Source: DAOUJI01 sp034422875 (GTDB lineage: Bacteria; Chloroflexota; Dehalococcoidia; Lucifugimonadales; JAGWBF01). From it: 64,000 nt of DNA. Positions 1 to 9,000 of this stretch are shown here, piece by piece. A program made the position numbers and the translations under genes. The stretch spans positions 9,821-73,820 of the forward strand of contig DAOUJI010000066.1 in assembly GCA_034422875.1 (NCBI GenBank). Reading direction: 5' to 3'. How positions within the stretch are numbered: position 1 is the first letter of the stretch; every line of letters starts with the position of its first letter. The notes under the pieces are model-generated. The model saw nothing but the letters and a program-made list of their open reading frames with translations. It was not told the origin of the DNA and made no database searches.

Positions 1-795
1 GACGATGACCGGCCGCCGGTGAGGGTGAGCTTTCCCCAGGCGGAGCTCCACGGCGGCGCCCAGGGAGCCGCAGGCGCCATGACCGCGTTGTGGCAGCGCA
101 CCAAGTCGGGAGAGGGGCAGCAGGTCGACGTGTCCATGCAGACGTCGGTGATATGGACTTTGATGAACGCCACTCACCACCCGCCCATCATGGGCAACAA
201 CATGGAGCGGGCCGGAGGCGCCCGTAAACGGAACGGCCACCTTTTCAGGGCGATCTTCCAATGCCAGGACGGCTACGTAGTGGCCAACATCGGGGGAGGC
301 GGCACCGCCGGCAGAGACACCACCGTGCCGGGCCTCATCCAGTGGATGGAGGAGGACGGGGTGAAGCCGGACTTCATGGCCGACGTGGACTACAGCCGGT
401 ACAGCGCCATTGACACGGCGCTTTCAGGAGAGGATGGAGCCAAGCTCCAGCAGGCGACCCAGCAAGCCTTTTCCGACTTCCTGTCCACCAAGACCAAGGG
501 AGAAATCTATGCACGGGCCGTCAGTCACCGACTGTTTATGAGCCCATGCAACACGGTTAAGGACATCCGGGAAAGCGTCCAGCTTGAGGCCAGGGACTTC
601 TGGCTGGAGCTTTACCATCCTGAAGTCGATGCAATGGTCACCTACTTGGGGCCGTATATCAAGATGGGTGAAAGCCCCATCAAGCTGCGCCGCGCCGCCC
701 CCAAAATTGGGGAGCACAACGAAGACGTCTATATGGGCCTCCTGGACCTCAGCAGGGAACAATTGGTCAAATTGAAGGAGACCGGCGTCATATAA
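1..795 (+). CDS. CaiB/BaiF (family III) CoA-transferase, C-terminal part
   Basis: The reading frame is open from base 1, so the gene enters from the left edge and its first ~150-170 residues are missing. The visible part starts near the family block GAMTALWQRTKSGEGQQ followed by VDVSM, typical of formyl-CoA/carnitine-CoA transferases. It ends with the usual C-terminal features (PYIKMGESP, then APKIGEHNE). Family III enzymes move CoA between carboxylic acids; the substrate cannot be read from this fragment. The catalytic Asp would lie upstream, outside the window. The internal GTG at 19 is not a start, because the frame continues to its left. No co-directional gene follows. Family call is confident; substrate unknown. 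Confidence 0.88.
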   Translation, partial: DDDRPPVRVSFPQAELHGGAQGAAGAMTALWQRTKSGEGQQVDVSMQTSVIWTLMNATHHPPIMGNNMERAGGARKRNGHLFRAIFQCQDGYVVANIGGGGTAGRDTTVPGLIQWMEEDGVKPDFMADVDYSRYSAIDTALSGEDGAKLQQATQQAFSDFLSTKTKGEIYARAVSHRLFMSPCNTVKDIRESVQLEARDFWLELYHPEVDAMVTYLGPYIKMGESPIKLRRAAPKIGEHNEDVYMGLLDLSREQLVKLKETGVI

Positions 796-1038
796 CATCC
801 GATATCGCCGGCTTCATCGCTCTTTGCCCTGGGTAGCCCACGGCGAACCCTCACGAAATTAGTCCGATTTTTCCTGTCGTGTCCATTACATAAGTTGGCA
901 TTGGGCGTCCTGACTTGTTCGTCTCTGGAGGATGGACGTCGAAAAACGGGACATAGTTCGCTTATAATAGTTACGAATTATGACTATTGTGAAGGATATC
1001 ACGATAAGTTGTGAAATAAATCTCGAAGAAAAAAGGTA

Positions 1039-1067
1039 TTGACAAGCCTATACAGGTATGATAGTCT
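1039..1067 (+). promoter_or_regulatory. Sigma70-like promoter for the small RNA
   Basis: A perfect -35 hexamer TTGACA (1039-1044) is followed after 17 nt by TAGTCT (1062-1067), a weak but acceptable -10. An alternative -10, TATGAT (1057-1062), has too short a spacer. The predicted start at about 1074 coincides with the first base of the long 5' helix strand of the RNA called below, which supports the pairing of the two calls. No protein-coding gene lies downstream on this strand. Confidence 0.55.
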
Positions 1068-1073
1068 ACGAAT

Positions 1074-1206
1074 TGCCCCAAGCAACCGAGGGACTGGCAG
1101 GTGGGGCCGAGTATGTGAACGAGGGTCCGGGCGACCGGGCCTCCGGGCAGCGGAAAGGTCGAAGGGCCGCAGGAGCGGAGTTGCTCGGGGCGCTTCTTTG
1201 TGCGCC
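1074..1206 (+). ncRNA. Putative structured small RNA, family not recognised
   Basis: Bases 1075-1086 (GCCCCAAGCAAC) pair with 1180-1191 (GTTGCTCGGGGC) at 11 of 12 positions, closing a ~117-nt domain. Inside is a hairpin 1121-1143 in which GAGG/CCTC and CCGG/CCGG are capped by a GCGA (GNRA) tetraloop. A second hairpin, CCGC-AGGA-GCGG, lies at 1167-1178, against the closing helix. A further hairpin, GGCGC/GCGCC (1189-1206), overlaps the 3' strand of the closing helix, so the two are alternatives; no U-run follows it. The promoter above fits a transcript starting at the helix. It lacks the tRNA-Sec T-loop and the SRP RNA GGAAGGAAGCAG signature. It lies tail to tail with selB, which may be coincidence. 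Confidence 0.45.
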
Positions 1207-1226
1207 GCTAGACGCCTTCTTGACCG

Positions 1227-3092
1227 TTAACGCAGGAACCGTTCGTCGCCCACCCGCCGGGTCACACGCTGCTGGTCCAGGTGCTCCATCAGGGGCAGGA
1301 CATATTTTCGGCTGGCGTCCAGCAGGTCGCGGCCTTCCGCCACGGTTATCTTGCCGTGGTCTCTTGCGTAGGACACGATCCGGTCCACCATCTCCTTGTA
1401 CGCGGACGCTGAGAAAACAACCGATTCGCTCACCCTCACTACCTTCCCTGTGTCGATGAGATAAGCGATCAGTTCGGAGTCGACTGGCTGATCGGTAGGT
1501 GGAGAGAAGGGGTCGGACTCCAGGGCGCGTAGATATTGGTCCGCCTGCTTAGCCTGGGCCGGACTAAGTGTCGGTTCATGATCCGGCAGGTTTGCGGATT
1601 GACCGTCCTGGGTCAACGCTCCCTCGGCTGATAGCCTGTCCATGGCCGCCTGAAATGCATCGGGGGGAAGGCCCAGGCGGTTTCTCAGCTCTTCCCTGGG
1701 CATCCCCTTTCTGAGGGGGTGCTGGCCATGGTAGTCCGAAAGAGTTTGCCGCACCTTTTCCTGCAGCATGGCCCATGCATGGGCTGAGTAGACCAGCGTG
1801 TTGGGGCCGGGCGGGTTGGCGCCCAGAGCTATCAGGCGTCCTTCGGATTCCAACTCGGCGGACTGCGCCGAAGCCTCGTCCTGGGACAGGTTGGCCCTCT
1901 GGGCCAGGGATGACAACGGCATGGGCCCGAAATGGTCGGCGGCGTCCAACAGAGCGCCCTCTCCCGTGCCCTGCTCCATATCCGACAGGCGGCTTATGAC
2001 GGACTCGATGAAGCGGCGGTGCCTGCGAGCCGGATAGGGGTCCACGACCTTGCCGCCGCCCAGGGTCGAGTCGGACGACCTGAGCACGAACAGGTCTCCT
2101 TTGACCACGGGGACCGGGTCAGTAAGATGGAGCTGGGCCCAGCCCTCTTCGCCAGGGTCTATGCGGTCGGCGTCCAAAAGCCTCACGCGGGCAAAGGCCT
2201 CGTTGGTGAATACGTGGAAAGAGACCGTTTCGTTGTGCTTGAGGGATCGAGGAGAGTCAGGACTGAGCCTCAACAGGGCGTCTACGCGGGACGTGGGCTG
2301 GAGCCAGCCCGACGTGGTCAGGACCTCACCTCGGTGGACTTCATCCCGTTCGATGCCCGATAGGTTCACCGCAAGCCTTCGTCCCGGGTCTGCTTCATCC
2401 AGCTTCTTCCTGTGGCTCTGCAGGCCCCGTATCCTGCCGCGTTCCCCCGAGGGCGCCAGCTGCACCTCCTGGCCCACGTTCAACGTCCCGTCTATCAGCG
2501 TGCCGGTGACCACGGTGCCGAAACCGGCCACGGTGAAAGACCGGTCCACGGGCAGCCTTGGACGGCCCAGGTCTTTCCGGGTGTCCGTCTCGTCCAGCAT
2601 GGAGTCGATGGCTTCCTTCAGCTCGTCCAGCCCTTGCCCGGTGTAGGCCGAGACAGGATGCATCGGCGCACCCTCAAAAGAAGTTCCCTGAAGGGCGTCC
2701 TCGACCTCTGCCTCCACCAGCTCCACCAACTCCTCTTCCACCAGGTCGCACTTTGTTATGGCCACCATGCCGCGCTTGATGCGAAGTATGTCCAGGATGG
2801 TCAGGTGTTCCCTGGTCTGGGGCATTACGCTTTCGTCGGCGGCTACGATGAGCAGGGCCAAATCGATTCCGCCCACGCCGGCCAGCATGTTCTTGATGAA
2901 CCGTTCGTGGCCCGGCACGTCCACTATGCTGACCTCCCGGCCGGAAGGCAGTGTCATCCAGGCGAATCCCAGGTCGATGGTCATCTCCCGCTCCTTCTCT
3001 TGAGGAAGACGGTCGGGGTCGATGCTGGTGAGAGCCTTCACCAAGGTGGACTTGCCGTGGTCCACGTGGCCTGCGGTGCCAATTACGTACAT
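1227..3092 (-). CDS. selB: Selenocysteine-specific elongation factor SelB
   Basis: SelB is the EF-Tu-like GTPase that brings Sec-tRNA(Sec) to UGA codons on ribosomes stalled at a SECIS hairpin. The protein (621 aa, normal for the family) opens MYVIGTAGHVDHGKSTL (G1), with DVPGHERF (G3) and TKCD (G4). It has the EF-Tu-like domains 2-3 and a long C-terminal winged-helix region that binds SECIS RNA. I chose the ATG at 3092; the frame is open 32 codons further upstream, but that stretch does not look like SelB. It is last in a minus-strand cluster ychF-hemW-selB. selA, selC and selD are not in the window. Its presence supports the selenoprotein called at 36430-37923. Confidence 0.95.
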   Translation of the reverse strand: MYVIGTAGHVDHGKSTLVKALTSIDPDRLPQEKEREMTIDLGFAWMTLPSGREVSIVDVPGHERFIKNMLAGVGGIDLALLIVAADESVMPQTREHLTILDILRIKRGMVAITKCDLVEEELVELVEAEVEDALQGTSFEGAPMHPVSAYTGQGLDELKEAIDSMLDETDTRKDLGRPRLPVDRSFTVAGFGTVVTGTLIDGTLNVGQEVQLAPSGERGRIRGLQSHRKKLDEADPGRRLAVNLSGIERDEVHRGEVLTTSGWLQPTSRVDALLRLSPDSPRSLKHNETVSFHVFTNEAFARVRLLDADRIDPGEEGWAQLHLTDPVPVVKGDLFVLRSSDSTLGGGKVVDPYPARRHRRFIESVISRLSDMEQGTGEGALLDAADHFGPMPLSSLAQRANLSQDEASAQSAELESEGRLIALGANPPGPNTLVYSAHAWAMLQEKVRQTLSDYHGQHPLRKGMPREELRNRLGLPPDAFQAAMDRLSAEGALTQDGQSANLPDHEPTLSPAQAKQADQYLRALESDPFSPPTDQPVDSELIAYLIDTGKVVRVSESVVFSASAYKEMVDRIVSYARDHGKITVAEGRDLLDASRKYVLPLMEHLDQQRVTRRVGDERFLR

Positions 3093-3195
3093 GAGGAAGC
3101 CTTCAAACCTGTTTTTGGGACGTCTACGCCATGCTGACCGAACACTCTGAGCTTGCCATATTCTAGTCGGATGGCTCCCATTTGGCACGTTGGGT

Positions 3196-4419
3196 TTACA
3201 GGAATTCTACGAACGCTTGATTCGAGAGCAGCATGCCCTTATCGGTGAGACGCAGCCGGCCGTCGGCGCACTCCAGGAGCCCCTGCCGAGTCAACGCCTT
3301 GATCTGGGAGGCGTATAGTGCAAACGGGTCCACCGAAAACCGGTCTTTGAAAGCTTGAACGTCAATCCCCTCGGTAAGTCGCAGGCCCAGTATCATGGTC
3401 TCTGCCATATCCAGCTCGGGAGAAATCTCCTCCCAGCCGTCCACGGTCAATGCCGAACCCAGCAGGGCGTCGTCAATCTCCGGGATTTCGCTGGAGCCGC
3501 CTCGCCAGTTTTCGTTCCATCGCTCAGCAAGCCTGATGTAGTCCCTGGGCGGCTTCACCGTCCAGAACCGTCGGCTGCCCAGCCGCGAGTGGGCCCCGGG
3601 GCCGACGCCCAGATACGGGAGGTTGCGCCAGTATGCCTTGTTGTGGAGACTCTCGTGCCCCGACAACGCCCAGTTCGAAATCTCGTAGCGGACGTACCCT
3701 GCGTCGCCCAGACGTCCGCTGGCCAGTTCATACATGTCGGCGGCCAGGTCCGGGTCAGGCTCGGGCAGAGTTCCCCGGCCGACCCACTGCTCCATGGGTG
3801 TGCCCTCTTCCAGGGTCAGGGCGTACAAAGACAGGTGTCCGGGCTCGGCTCCGGCCGCCGTCTCCACTGTGTCTCGCCATTGACCCAGAGTCTGGCCGGG
3901 AAGCCCGTATATCAAGTCCAGGTTCACTTGGTCGAATCCCGCTTCCCTGGCGGCTGAATGGGCTGCCAACGCCTCGTCCGCGCTGTGGCGACGGCCCAGC
4001 ATCTTCAGCAGGCCATCGTCCAGGCTCTGCACCCCGATGCTGAGCCGCGTAGCTCCGATAGACTTCAGGGCGTCCAGGGTTTCTGGGGTCAGGTCTCCGG
4101 GATTGGCCTCGATGGTCACCTCTGCGTCTTCGGTCAACTCAAAGCCGGAAGATATGGTCTCCAGGATGCGGCCCAGGGATGCGGGGCCAAGATAAGAAGG
4201 GGTGCCTCCTCCAAAGAACACGGTGTTGACTCGACGACTGTCCAAGACCCCGCCCCACAGCGTCAACTCGGTGGACAGGGCGTTTGCGTAAGGCTCCATC
4301 AGACCTTCGATGCCCTGGTAGGTGTTGAAGTCGCAGTAGGGGCACTTTGACAGGCAGAAGGGAACGTGAACGTACAGGGAGATGCCTGTGTCGGCAATGG
4401 AGAGTGAAGTCTTATTCAT
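3196..4419 (-). CDS. hemW: HemW-like radical SAM protein (coproporphyrinogen oxidase-like)
   Basis: The radical SAM CxxxCxxC motif is visible as CLSKCPYC (C22, C26, C29 from the chosen start). It is followed by the GGGTPSYL glycine motif and the HemN/HemW core (TIEANPGD, SIGVQSLDD, NLDLIYGLPGQT). At 407 aa it matches HemW, a heme-binding chaperone-like member, better than the longer oxygen-independent oxidase HemN. The ATG at 4419 is preferred; a TTG six codons upstream would leave only 4 nt to the upstream stop. It lies 22 nt downstream of ychF, probably in one transcript with it. Whether it inserts heme or has another role cannot be told from sequence alone. Confidence 0.87.
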   Translation of the reverse strand: MNKTSLSIADTGISLYVHVPFCLSKCPYCDFNTYQGIEGLMEPYANALSTELTLWGGVLDSRRVNTVFFGGGTPSYLGPASLGRILETISSGFELTEDAEVTIEANPGDLTPETLDALKSIGATRLSIGVQSLDDGLLKMLGRRHSADEALAAHSAAREAGFDQVNLDLIYGLPGQTLGQWRDTVETAAGAEPGHLSLYALTLEEGTPMEQWVGRGTLPEPDPDLAADMYELASGRLGDAGYVRYEISNWALSGHESLHNKAYWRNLPYLGVGPGAHSRLGSRRFWTVKPPRDYIRLAERWNENWRGGSSEIPEIDDALLGSALTVDGWEEISPELDMAETMILGLRLTEGIDVQAFKDRFSVDPFALYASQIKALTRQGLLECADGRLRLTDKGMLLSNQAFVEFL

Positions 4420-4441
4420 CCTGCTGGCGCTCTGCAAACGT

Positions 4442-5518
4442 TCACACGTTGAACAGGAAGATGATTACGTCGCCGTCCTTGACCGGGTAGCCTTTCCCCT
4501 CAAGGCGGAACACTCCCTGCTTCTTGCACTGGGCTATGGAGCCGCAGGCGGCCAGGTCGTCATAGGCCACCACCTCGGCTCGTATGAATCCCCTCTCGAT
4601 GTCCGAGTGTATCTGACCAGCCGCGGCCGGAGCGGGCGTTCCTGAGGGGACGGACCAGGCCCGGACCTCCTTGGGGCCGTAAGTGAAGAAGGAAACCAGA
4701 TTGAGAAGCTCATGGCACTTGGCCGCAAGTCGATCGAGGCCCGATTCCCCAACGCCCAACGACTCCCGAAACTGCCTCTCCTCCTCCGGCTCCAGCATGG
4801 ACAACTCTTCCTCCAGCTTGGCGCACACCGTCACCGCTGGTGCGTCTCCGGGGACACCGTCAACGCCAGGGCTTGAAGCAGCCTCGTCTTCACCTATGTT
4901 CAACGCGACAAGCAGGGGCTTGGCCGTGAGCAACTGGTAGTTGTTCATAAAGGCGAGATCGTCCGGTTCCAGGTTCTGCCCCCGTACTGGGACCCCCTGG
5001 TCCAGGGCGCCCGCCAGCTTAGCCGCCAGGGCGTCCTCCCGCACCAGCATGTCACGCTCGTGGCCCTTGGCTCCCTTCATAGACGCCTGGATGCGCTCCC
5101 GCCTGCGTTCGAGAATAGCCTGGTCGGAAAAGAGCAGTTCGGCCTCCATCTCCTCCATGTCTCTCCGGGGGTCTACGCTGCCCTTGGAGTGGGGCACGGC
5201 AGGGTCTTCGAAGCGGCGCACGACGTGCACCAGCGCGTCGACGCCCTGGACTGCGTTCAGGAACTGGCCCGCAATTCCCTGCCTGTCTTCGCCATAGGGA
5301 GATGGAACATCCAGGAATCGCATTTCCACTGGCACGATTTTGAGTGGGTTAAATATTCCGGCCAGCGTATCCAGCCTGGGGTCGGCCATGTGAGTAACGC
5401 CGGTGTTGATTTCCATGCGGGAGGAGCCGTGGGATGCGGCTTCGGCGCGACCTCGCGTCAGCGCTCGCAGTAGAGTGGTTTTTCCGCTCTGAGGCAGGCC
5501 GATTAAAGCCAGTTCCAT
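4442..5518 (-). CDS. ychF: YchF/OLA1-type ribosome-associated nucleotidase
   Basis: This Obg-related P-loop protein opens with GLPQSGKTTLL (P-loop at residues 7-14). The switch II region DVPSPYGE replaces the usual DxxG. The G4-like block NIGE resembles the NxxE motif that makes YchF prefer ATP over GTP. A central coiled-coil region (about 130-200) and a C-terminal TGS domain ending KDGDVIIFLFNV complete the standard architecture, at a normal 358 aa. YchF binds ribosomes and is linked to stress responses in other bacteria. It is first in the minus-strand set with hemW and selB. Confidence 0.92.
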   Translation of the reverse strand: MELALIGLPQSGKTTLLRALTRGRAEAASHGSSRMEINTGVTHMADPRLDTLAGIFNPLKIVPVEMRFLDVPSPYGEDRQGIAGQFLNAVQGVDALVHVVRRFEDPAVPHSKGSVDPRRDMEEMEAELLFSDQAILERRRERIQASMKGAKGHERDMLVREDALAAKLAGALDQGVPVRGQNLEPDDLAFMNNYQLLTAKPLLVALNIGEDEAASSPGVDGVPGDAPAVTVCAKLEEELSMLEPEEERQFRESLGVGESGLDRLAAKCHELLNLVSFFTYGPKEVRAWSVPSGTPAPAAAGQIHSDIERGFIRAEVVAYDDLAACGSIAQCKKQGVFRLEGKGYPVKDGDVIIFLFNV

Positions 5519-5544
5519 AGGGGCTGTCTCGATGACGGAGGCCG

Positions 5545-5925
5545 CTACTGGGGCGGCTCGTCCTCGTCTATAATCCGCCCGCTGCCGTCAACAACTCTGT
5601 CACCGTCTCGGGGCCCCCTCCTGTAATCACGCCTGACTCTCCACGGGGCATACTCTTCGACAACTTCCCGTGGAGCAAGATTCAACAGCATGTATACAGC
5701 CACCGACAACACGATGAAGTATCCAGCGTACCCAATCAGAGGGACCCGGGAAACGGGTGTCAGGAAGTAGATGAGGGTTCCCGGAATCAAGAGTTTCAAT
5801 AGAATGTTCACCCTCTTGTCGGTGATGAGCTTCCAGACCACATAGACAGTCCGTATCAGCCTCGGGAGAATAATCGGGCCGAACAAGAGAAGGAACGGAT
5901 ATGCCAAGCGCCATATCATGGCCAT
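5545..5925 (-). CDS. Small membrane protein, DUF1232/YkvA-like
   Basis: A 126-aa protein with two or three hydrophobic segments (about residues 6-20, 45-60 and 63-83) and a charged tail rich in Arg and Asp. The block GTLIYFLTPVSRVPLIGYAG resembles the DUF1232 core (a hydrophobic stretch, then a short VP-LGY turn); the match is by eye. The ATG at 5925 has a GGAG 8 nt upstream. The gene ends 26 nt before ychF, so the two may be cotranscribed. Function is unknown. Confidence 0.6.
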   Translation of the reverse strand: MAMIWRLAYPFLLLFGPIILPRLIRTVYVVWKLITDKRVNILLKLLIPGTLIYFLTPVSRVPLIGYAGYFIVLSVAVYMLLNLAPREVVEEYAPWRVRRDYRRGPRDGDRVVDGSGRIIDEDEPPQ

Positions 5926-6014
5926 GCCTCAATCTCCATTATATCCCAGAGGTGTGCTATCTTTGAAGACGCGCCCCGAAAGAGCGCAATGGCCGGGTGT
6001 CCTGAAGCCACTCT

Positions 6015-6665
6015 ATGTATGTATTTCTAGATGAATCGGGTAATTTGGACTTTAGCTCTCGCGGCACACGGCATTTTGTGTTGACCAGTGTCAGCATGAC
6101 GAGGCCCTTCCAAGTCACCGAAGCTCTCGAAGCCTACAAATATGACTGTCTCGACTATGGTTTATCACAGGAATACTTCCACTGCGCCGACGACAATGCG
6201 CATGTACGCACCAGGGTGTTTGACATCATCTGTGCGCACCTCGATGGCATAGAGGTAAACAGCCTGATCGTAGACAAACGCAAGACCAGTCCCGCGTTAC
6301 AGTCCGAACATCGTTTTTACCCGGAGATGCTGGGCAATCTCGTCAAGTTCGTACTCTCCAGACCCTCCCACATGGAAGCCGATGAAGTCATTATCATTAC
6401 CGACACAGTTCCGTTGCATAGGAGACGTCAAGCTATAGAAAAAGCCATCAAGAGCGCCCTGGCAAGAATGGTTCCCAGCGGTACAAGGTATCGTGTCCTA
6501 CACCACGATTCCCGGTCCCATCATGGGCTGCAGATTGCGGACTACTGTTGCTGGGCAATCTTCCGAAAGCATGAAAAGGGAGACCAGGTTGCCTTTGACC
6601 GCCTCCGTCCCGCAATGGGGAGCGAGTTTGACATCTTCAGGAGGGGGACAAAGTATTACTATTGA
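6015..6665 (+). CDS. DUF3800 domain protein
   Basis: The N-terminus MYVFLDESGNLDF carries the DUF3800 signature DESG (residues 6-9) on the first beta strand, and the C-terminal part has the matching LQIADYCCW segment. DUF3800 proteins adopt an RNase H-like fold and often sit near mobile or defence genes; their activity is poorly known. At 216 aa the protein is full length. It is divergent from the minus-strand ychF cluster and ends in front of a hairpin terminator, so it is probably monocistronic. A second, degenerate DUF3800-like gene lies at 46977-47723. Confidence 0.82.
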   Translation: MYVFLDESGNLDFSSRGTRHFVLTSVSMTRPFQVTEALEAYKYDCLDYGLSQEYFHCADDNAHVRTRVFDIICAHLDGIEVNSLIVDKRKTSPALQSEHRFYPEMLGNLVKFVLSRPSHMEADEVIIITDTVPLHRRRQAIEKAIKSALARMVPSGTRYRVLHHDSRSHHGLQIADYCCWAIFRKHEKGDQVAFDRLRPAMGSEFDIFRRGTKYYY

Positions 6666-6710
6666 CCTTAGACTGAAAAAATGACCCCCCCAACTACTCC
6701 CTTACGGGAG

Positions 6711-6731
6711 AGAGCCCCTTGGGCTCTTGTC
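6711..6731 (+). terminator. Hairpin terminator after the DUF3800 gene
   Basis: AGAGCCC (6711-6717), loop CTT, GGGCTCT (6721-6727) form a perfect 7-bp stem, followed by a modest U-containing tail (TGTCATT). It lies 46 nt past the stop codon and 160 nt before holA. Confidence 0.55.
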
Positions 6732-6888
6732 ATTGGGGGGGAACCTTTTGACCATCTTCACTGTAGCAAATCCTAACTGGGATAACAATCCTCGTTCGGT
6801 CTCCTCAACAGGGTTCAGTCGTTTATAATTCCCACAGAAATTCGGTCAACTAGGGAATCATAACAGTCTTGGAAGCGGCGGGAGGTGT

Positions 6889-7911
6889 GTGACGGCGCCG
6901 GCTCAAGTCCTCTACGGAGATGACTTCTTAGTTTCAGAAGCCCTGAGGGAGCTGCGCGACGGTGTGGGCCCCGACGAACTGCGGGACGCCAACAGCCACC
7001 GTCTGGCCGGGGCCGACGTGTCTCCCCAGGACATCCAGGCCGTATGCAACGCCGTTCCCTTTCTTGCATCATACCGGCTTGTGATCGTGGAGGGACTGCT
7101 TGGGCGTTTCGAGTCGTCGTCGCCGCCCCGCAGAGGCTCCAGGGGAGGCAGGCAGGGGTCTCAATCGTCGAGAACCTCCACCGCCGGTTGGGACGATTTG
7201 GCCCGGTATATAGCCTCCGATATGCCTCCGACAACCGTGTTGGCCTTTGTGGACGAGCGGGTTATGAGGAACAACCCAATGCTGGCCATCCTCAGACCGG
7301 CTGCGGAAGTGAAAGAGCTGGCCACTCCTGCTGGAGAAGCCCTGGCCCGCTGGATAAAGGAGCGCGCCTCAGCCAAGGGCGCCCAGATTACCCCCGGAGC
7401 CATCCGCCTCTTGTCCCAGTTCGTGGGAGGGAACCTGCGGGTCCTGGATGGAGAGCTGGAGAAGCTCTCACTGTACGCTAGGCGGCCTGTGGAACGTCCC
7501 ATAGAAGACTCCGACGTGAGGGCTCTTGTCTCTCAGGCAAGGGAGGCCAACATATTCGCCGGAGTGGACGCGCTGATGGATGGCCGCTCCGGGGCGGCGC
7601 TTCAAAACATCCAGCAGCTTAGAAGCGACGGGGCGGACTTCTCCTACATAGTGGCCATGACAGCCCGTCAGCTGCGCTTAGTGGCCCTGGCGAAGGACCT
7701 CTTGGATCGGGGTCATAAGCAGGCGGAGCTTGGCGGTAAGCTGGGAATACGGCAGGACTTTGCGGTCAGGCGCACAGCCGACCAGGCCCGGAAGAGGTCA
7801 TGGAGCGGCATACGGCAGCTCTATGGAAAACTGCTGGAGACCGACCTTGCCGTGAAAGAAGGCCGTTTGGATGAAGACGTGGCCCTGGAGCTCCTGGCCA
7901 GCCTGAACTGA
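6889..7911 (+). CDS. holA: DNA polymerase III delta subunit
   Basis: HolA opens the beta sliding clamp as part of the clamp loader. The protein (340 aa) starts APAQVLYGDDFLVSEAL, matching the HolA N-terminal block (phy-G-D-hFL). It then has LVIVEG and TVLAFVDERV in the AAA-like domain, and the conserved middle block QFVGGNLRVLDGELEKLSLY. The C-terminal collar domain ends DVALELLASLN. A low-complexity insert rich in Ser, Arg and Gly (about residues 77-100) sits where the loop is usually short. The start is GTG behind GGGAGG with short spacing. It converges with the ABC ATPase gene. Confidence 0.88.
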   Translation: MTAPAQVLYGDDFLVSEALRELRDGVGPDELRDANSHRLAGADVSPQDIQAVCNAVPFLASYRLVIVEGLLGRFESSSPPRRGSRGGRQGSQSSRTSTAGWDDLARYIASDMPPTTVLAFVDERVMRNNPMLAILRPAAEVKELATPAGEALARWIKERASAKGAQITPGAIRLLSQFVGGNLRVLDGELEKLSLYARRPVERPIEDSDVRALVSQAREANIFAGVDALMDGRSGAALQNIQQLRSDGADFSYIVAMTARQLRLVALAKDLLDRGHKQAELGGKLGIRQDFAVRRTADQARKRSWSGIRQLYGKLLETDLAVKEGRLDEDVALELLASLN

Positions 7912-7977
7912 CGGATGCGGGTGAGTTCGTTCCCGAGGGGTTTCCGGGCGCCGTTGACACTTCGCCTGTCGGGTCGG

Positions 7978-8976
7978 TTATTCCTCGTAGCCAGCCGTCC
8001 AGCGGATGTCCATGGTGTTGAAGCAGGCCACGCTGTGGGCAGGGGTGAGGTTTTCCAAGGCAGGCGCCGGATTGCTCCTGCACTGACTTGTAGCCTTGTG
8101 GCAGCGGGGAATGAAGGGGCACGTGTCTTCTTTAGTCATCAGGTCCGGAGGAGTCCCGTGGATAGGTTCGAAACGCACGTCGGGCCTGTCGAGCCTGGGC
8201 ACGGAGCGGAACAGCCCCCAGGTGTAGGGATGGACGTGGTTCCTGAAAAGCTCATGCACTCCGGCGTACTCGACGACTTTACCTGCATACATTACAGCCA
8301 CGTTGTCGGCCATCCGGGCCACCACTCCCATGTCGTGGGTGATTAATATCATGGAGGAGTGGCGGTCTCTGCAGAAACGCTTCAGCCGGTCCAGAATCTC
8401 CGCCTGAAGGGTGACGTCCAGGTTGGACGTGGGCTCGTCGGCAATCAACACCTTTGGCCCAAGGGCCATAGCCATGGAAATCATGACCCGCTGGCACATC
8501 CCGCCGCTCAACTGGAAAGGGTACCGCTTCAAAGTGTCTTTGGGGTCGGGCAGCCCCATGTCAGCCAGAAGGTCCGCGGACAGGTCCTCGGCGGCCCTTT
8601 TTGTCATGTCGGTGTGAGTCAGGATCTGCTCTTCCAACTGTGCGCCGATGGTGAGAATCGGGTTCAGAGCCGCCACCGGCTCCTGGGGTATCATCGCAAT
8701 GTCCTTGCCCCGGATTCGGCGGAGCGACGCCTGGTCCAGCGACATGATGTCCTGACCGCCGAACTCCACAGCTCCCGAGACCTCTCTGGCTGCCCGGGGC
8801 AAGAGGCCCAGCAGCGTAAGGGCGATGGTGCTCTTGCCGGCGCCGCTTTCACCCACAAGACACAGGATGGAGTCCTGTTCGAGGTCAAAGCTGACTCCGT
8901 TGACGGCGGTCACGACGCCTTCCTTGGTGTAGAACCGGACCTTCAGGTCTTCTGCGTGGAGCACTGGGGTTGCCAT
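7978..8976 (-). CDS. Oligopeptide/dipeptide ABC transporter ATP-binding protein (DppD/OppD type)
   Basis: Walker A GESGAGKST, the Q-loop in AMIPQEPVAALNP, signature LSGGM, Walker B VLIADEPTSNLD and the H-loop in LITHD are all present. The C-terminal oligopeptide-transport extension contains PFIPRCHKATSQC, the Cys-rich motif of this subfamily, which can hold an Fe-S cluster. At 332 aa it is full length. The ATG at 8976 follows AGAGGG; an adjacent GTG at 8979 is less likely. No permease, binding protein or partner ATPase is next to it: the upstream gene is a PHP-domain protein, so the rest of the transporter is elsewhere. Substrate unknown. Confidence 0.88.
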   Translation of the reverse strand: MATPVLHAEDLKVRFYTKEGVVTAVNGVSFDLEQDSILCLVGESGAGKSTIALTLLGLLPRAAREVSGAVEFGGQDIMSLDQASLRRIRGKDIAMIPQEPVAALNPILTIGAQLEEQILTHTDMTKRAAEDLSADLLADMGLPDPKDTLKRYPFQLSGGMCQRVMISMAMALGPKVLIADEPTSNLDVTLQAEILDRLKRFCRDRHSSMILITHDMGVVARMADNVAVMYAGKVVEYAGVHELFRNHVHPYTWGLFRSVPRLDRPDVRFEPIHGTPPDLMTKEDTCPFIPRCHKATSQCRSNPAPALENLTPAHSVACFNTMDIRWTAGYEE

Positions 8977-9000
8977 CACACCCTCTTCATACTCCGTGGG

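Noticed and set aside
1074..1206. tRNA-Sec (selC) next to selB
   Set aside because: No T-loop GGTTCGA, no TCA anticodon loop and no CCA end; the hairpin arrangement does not give a cloverleaf.
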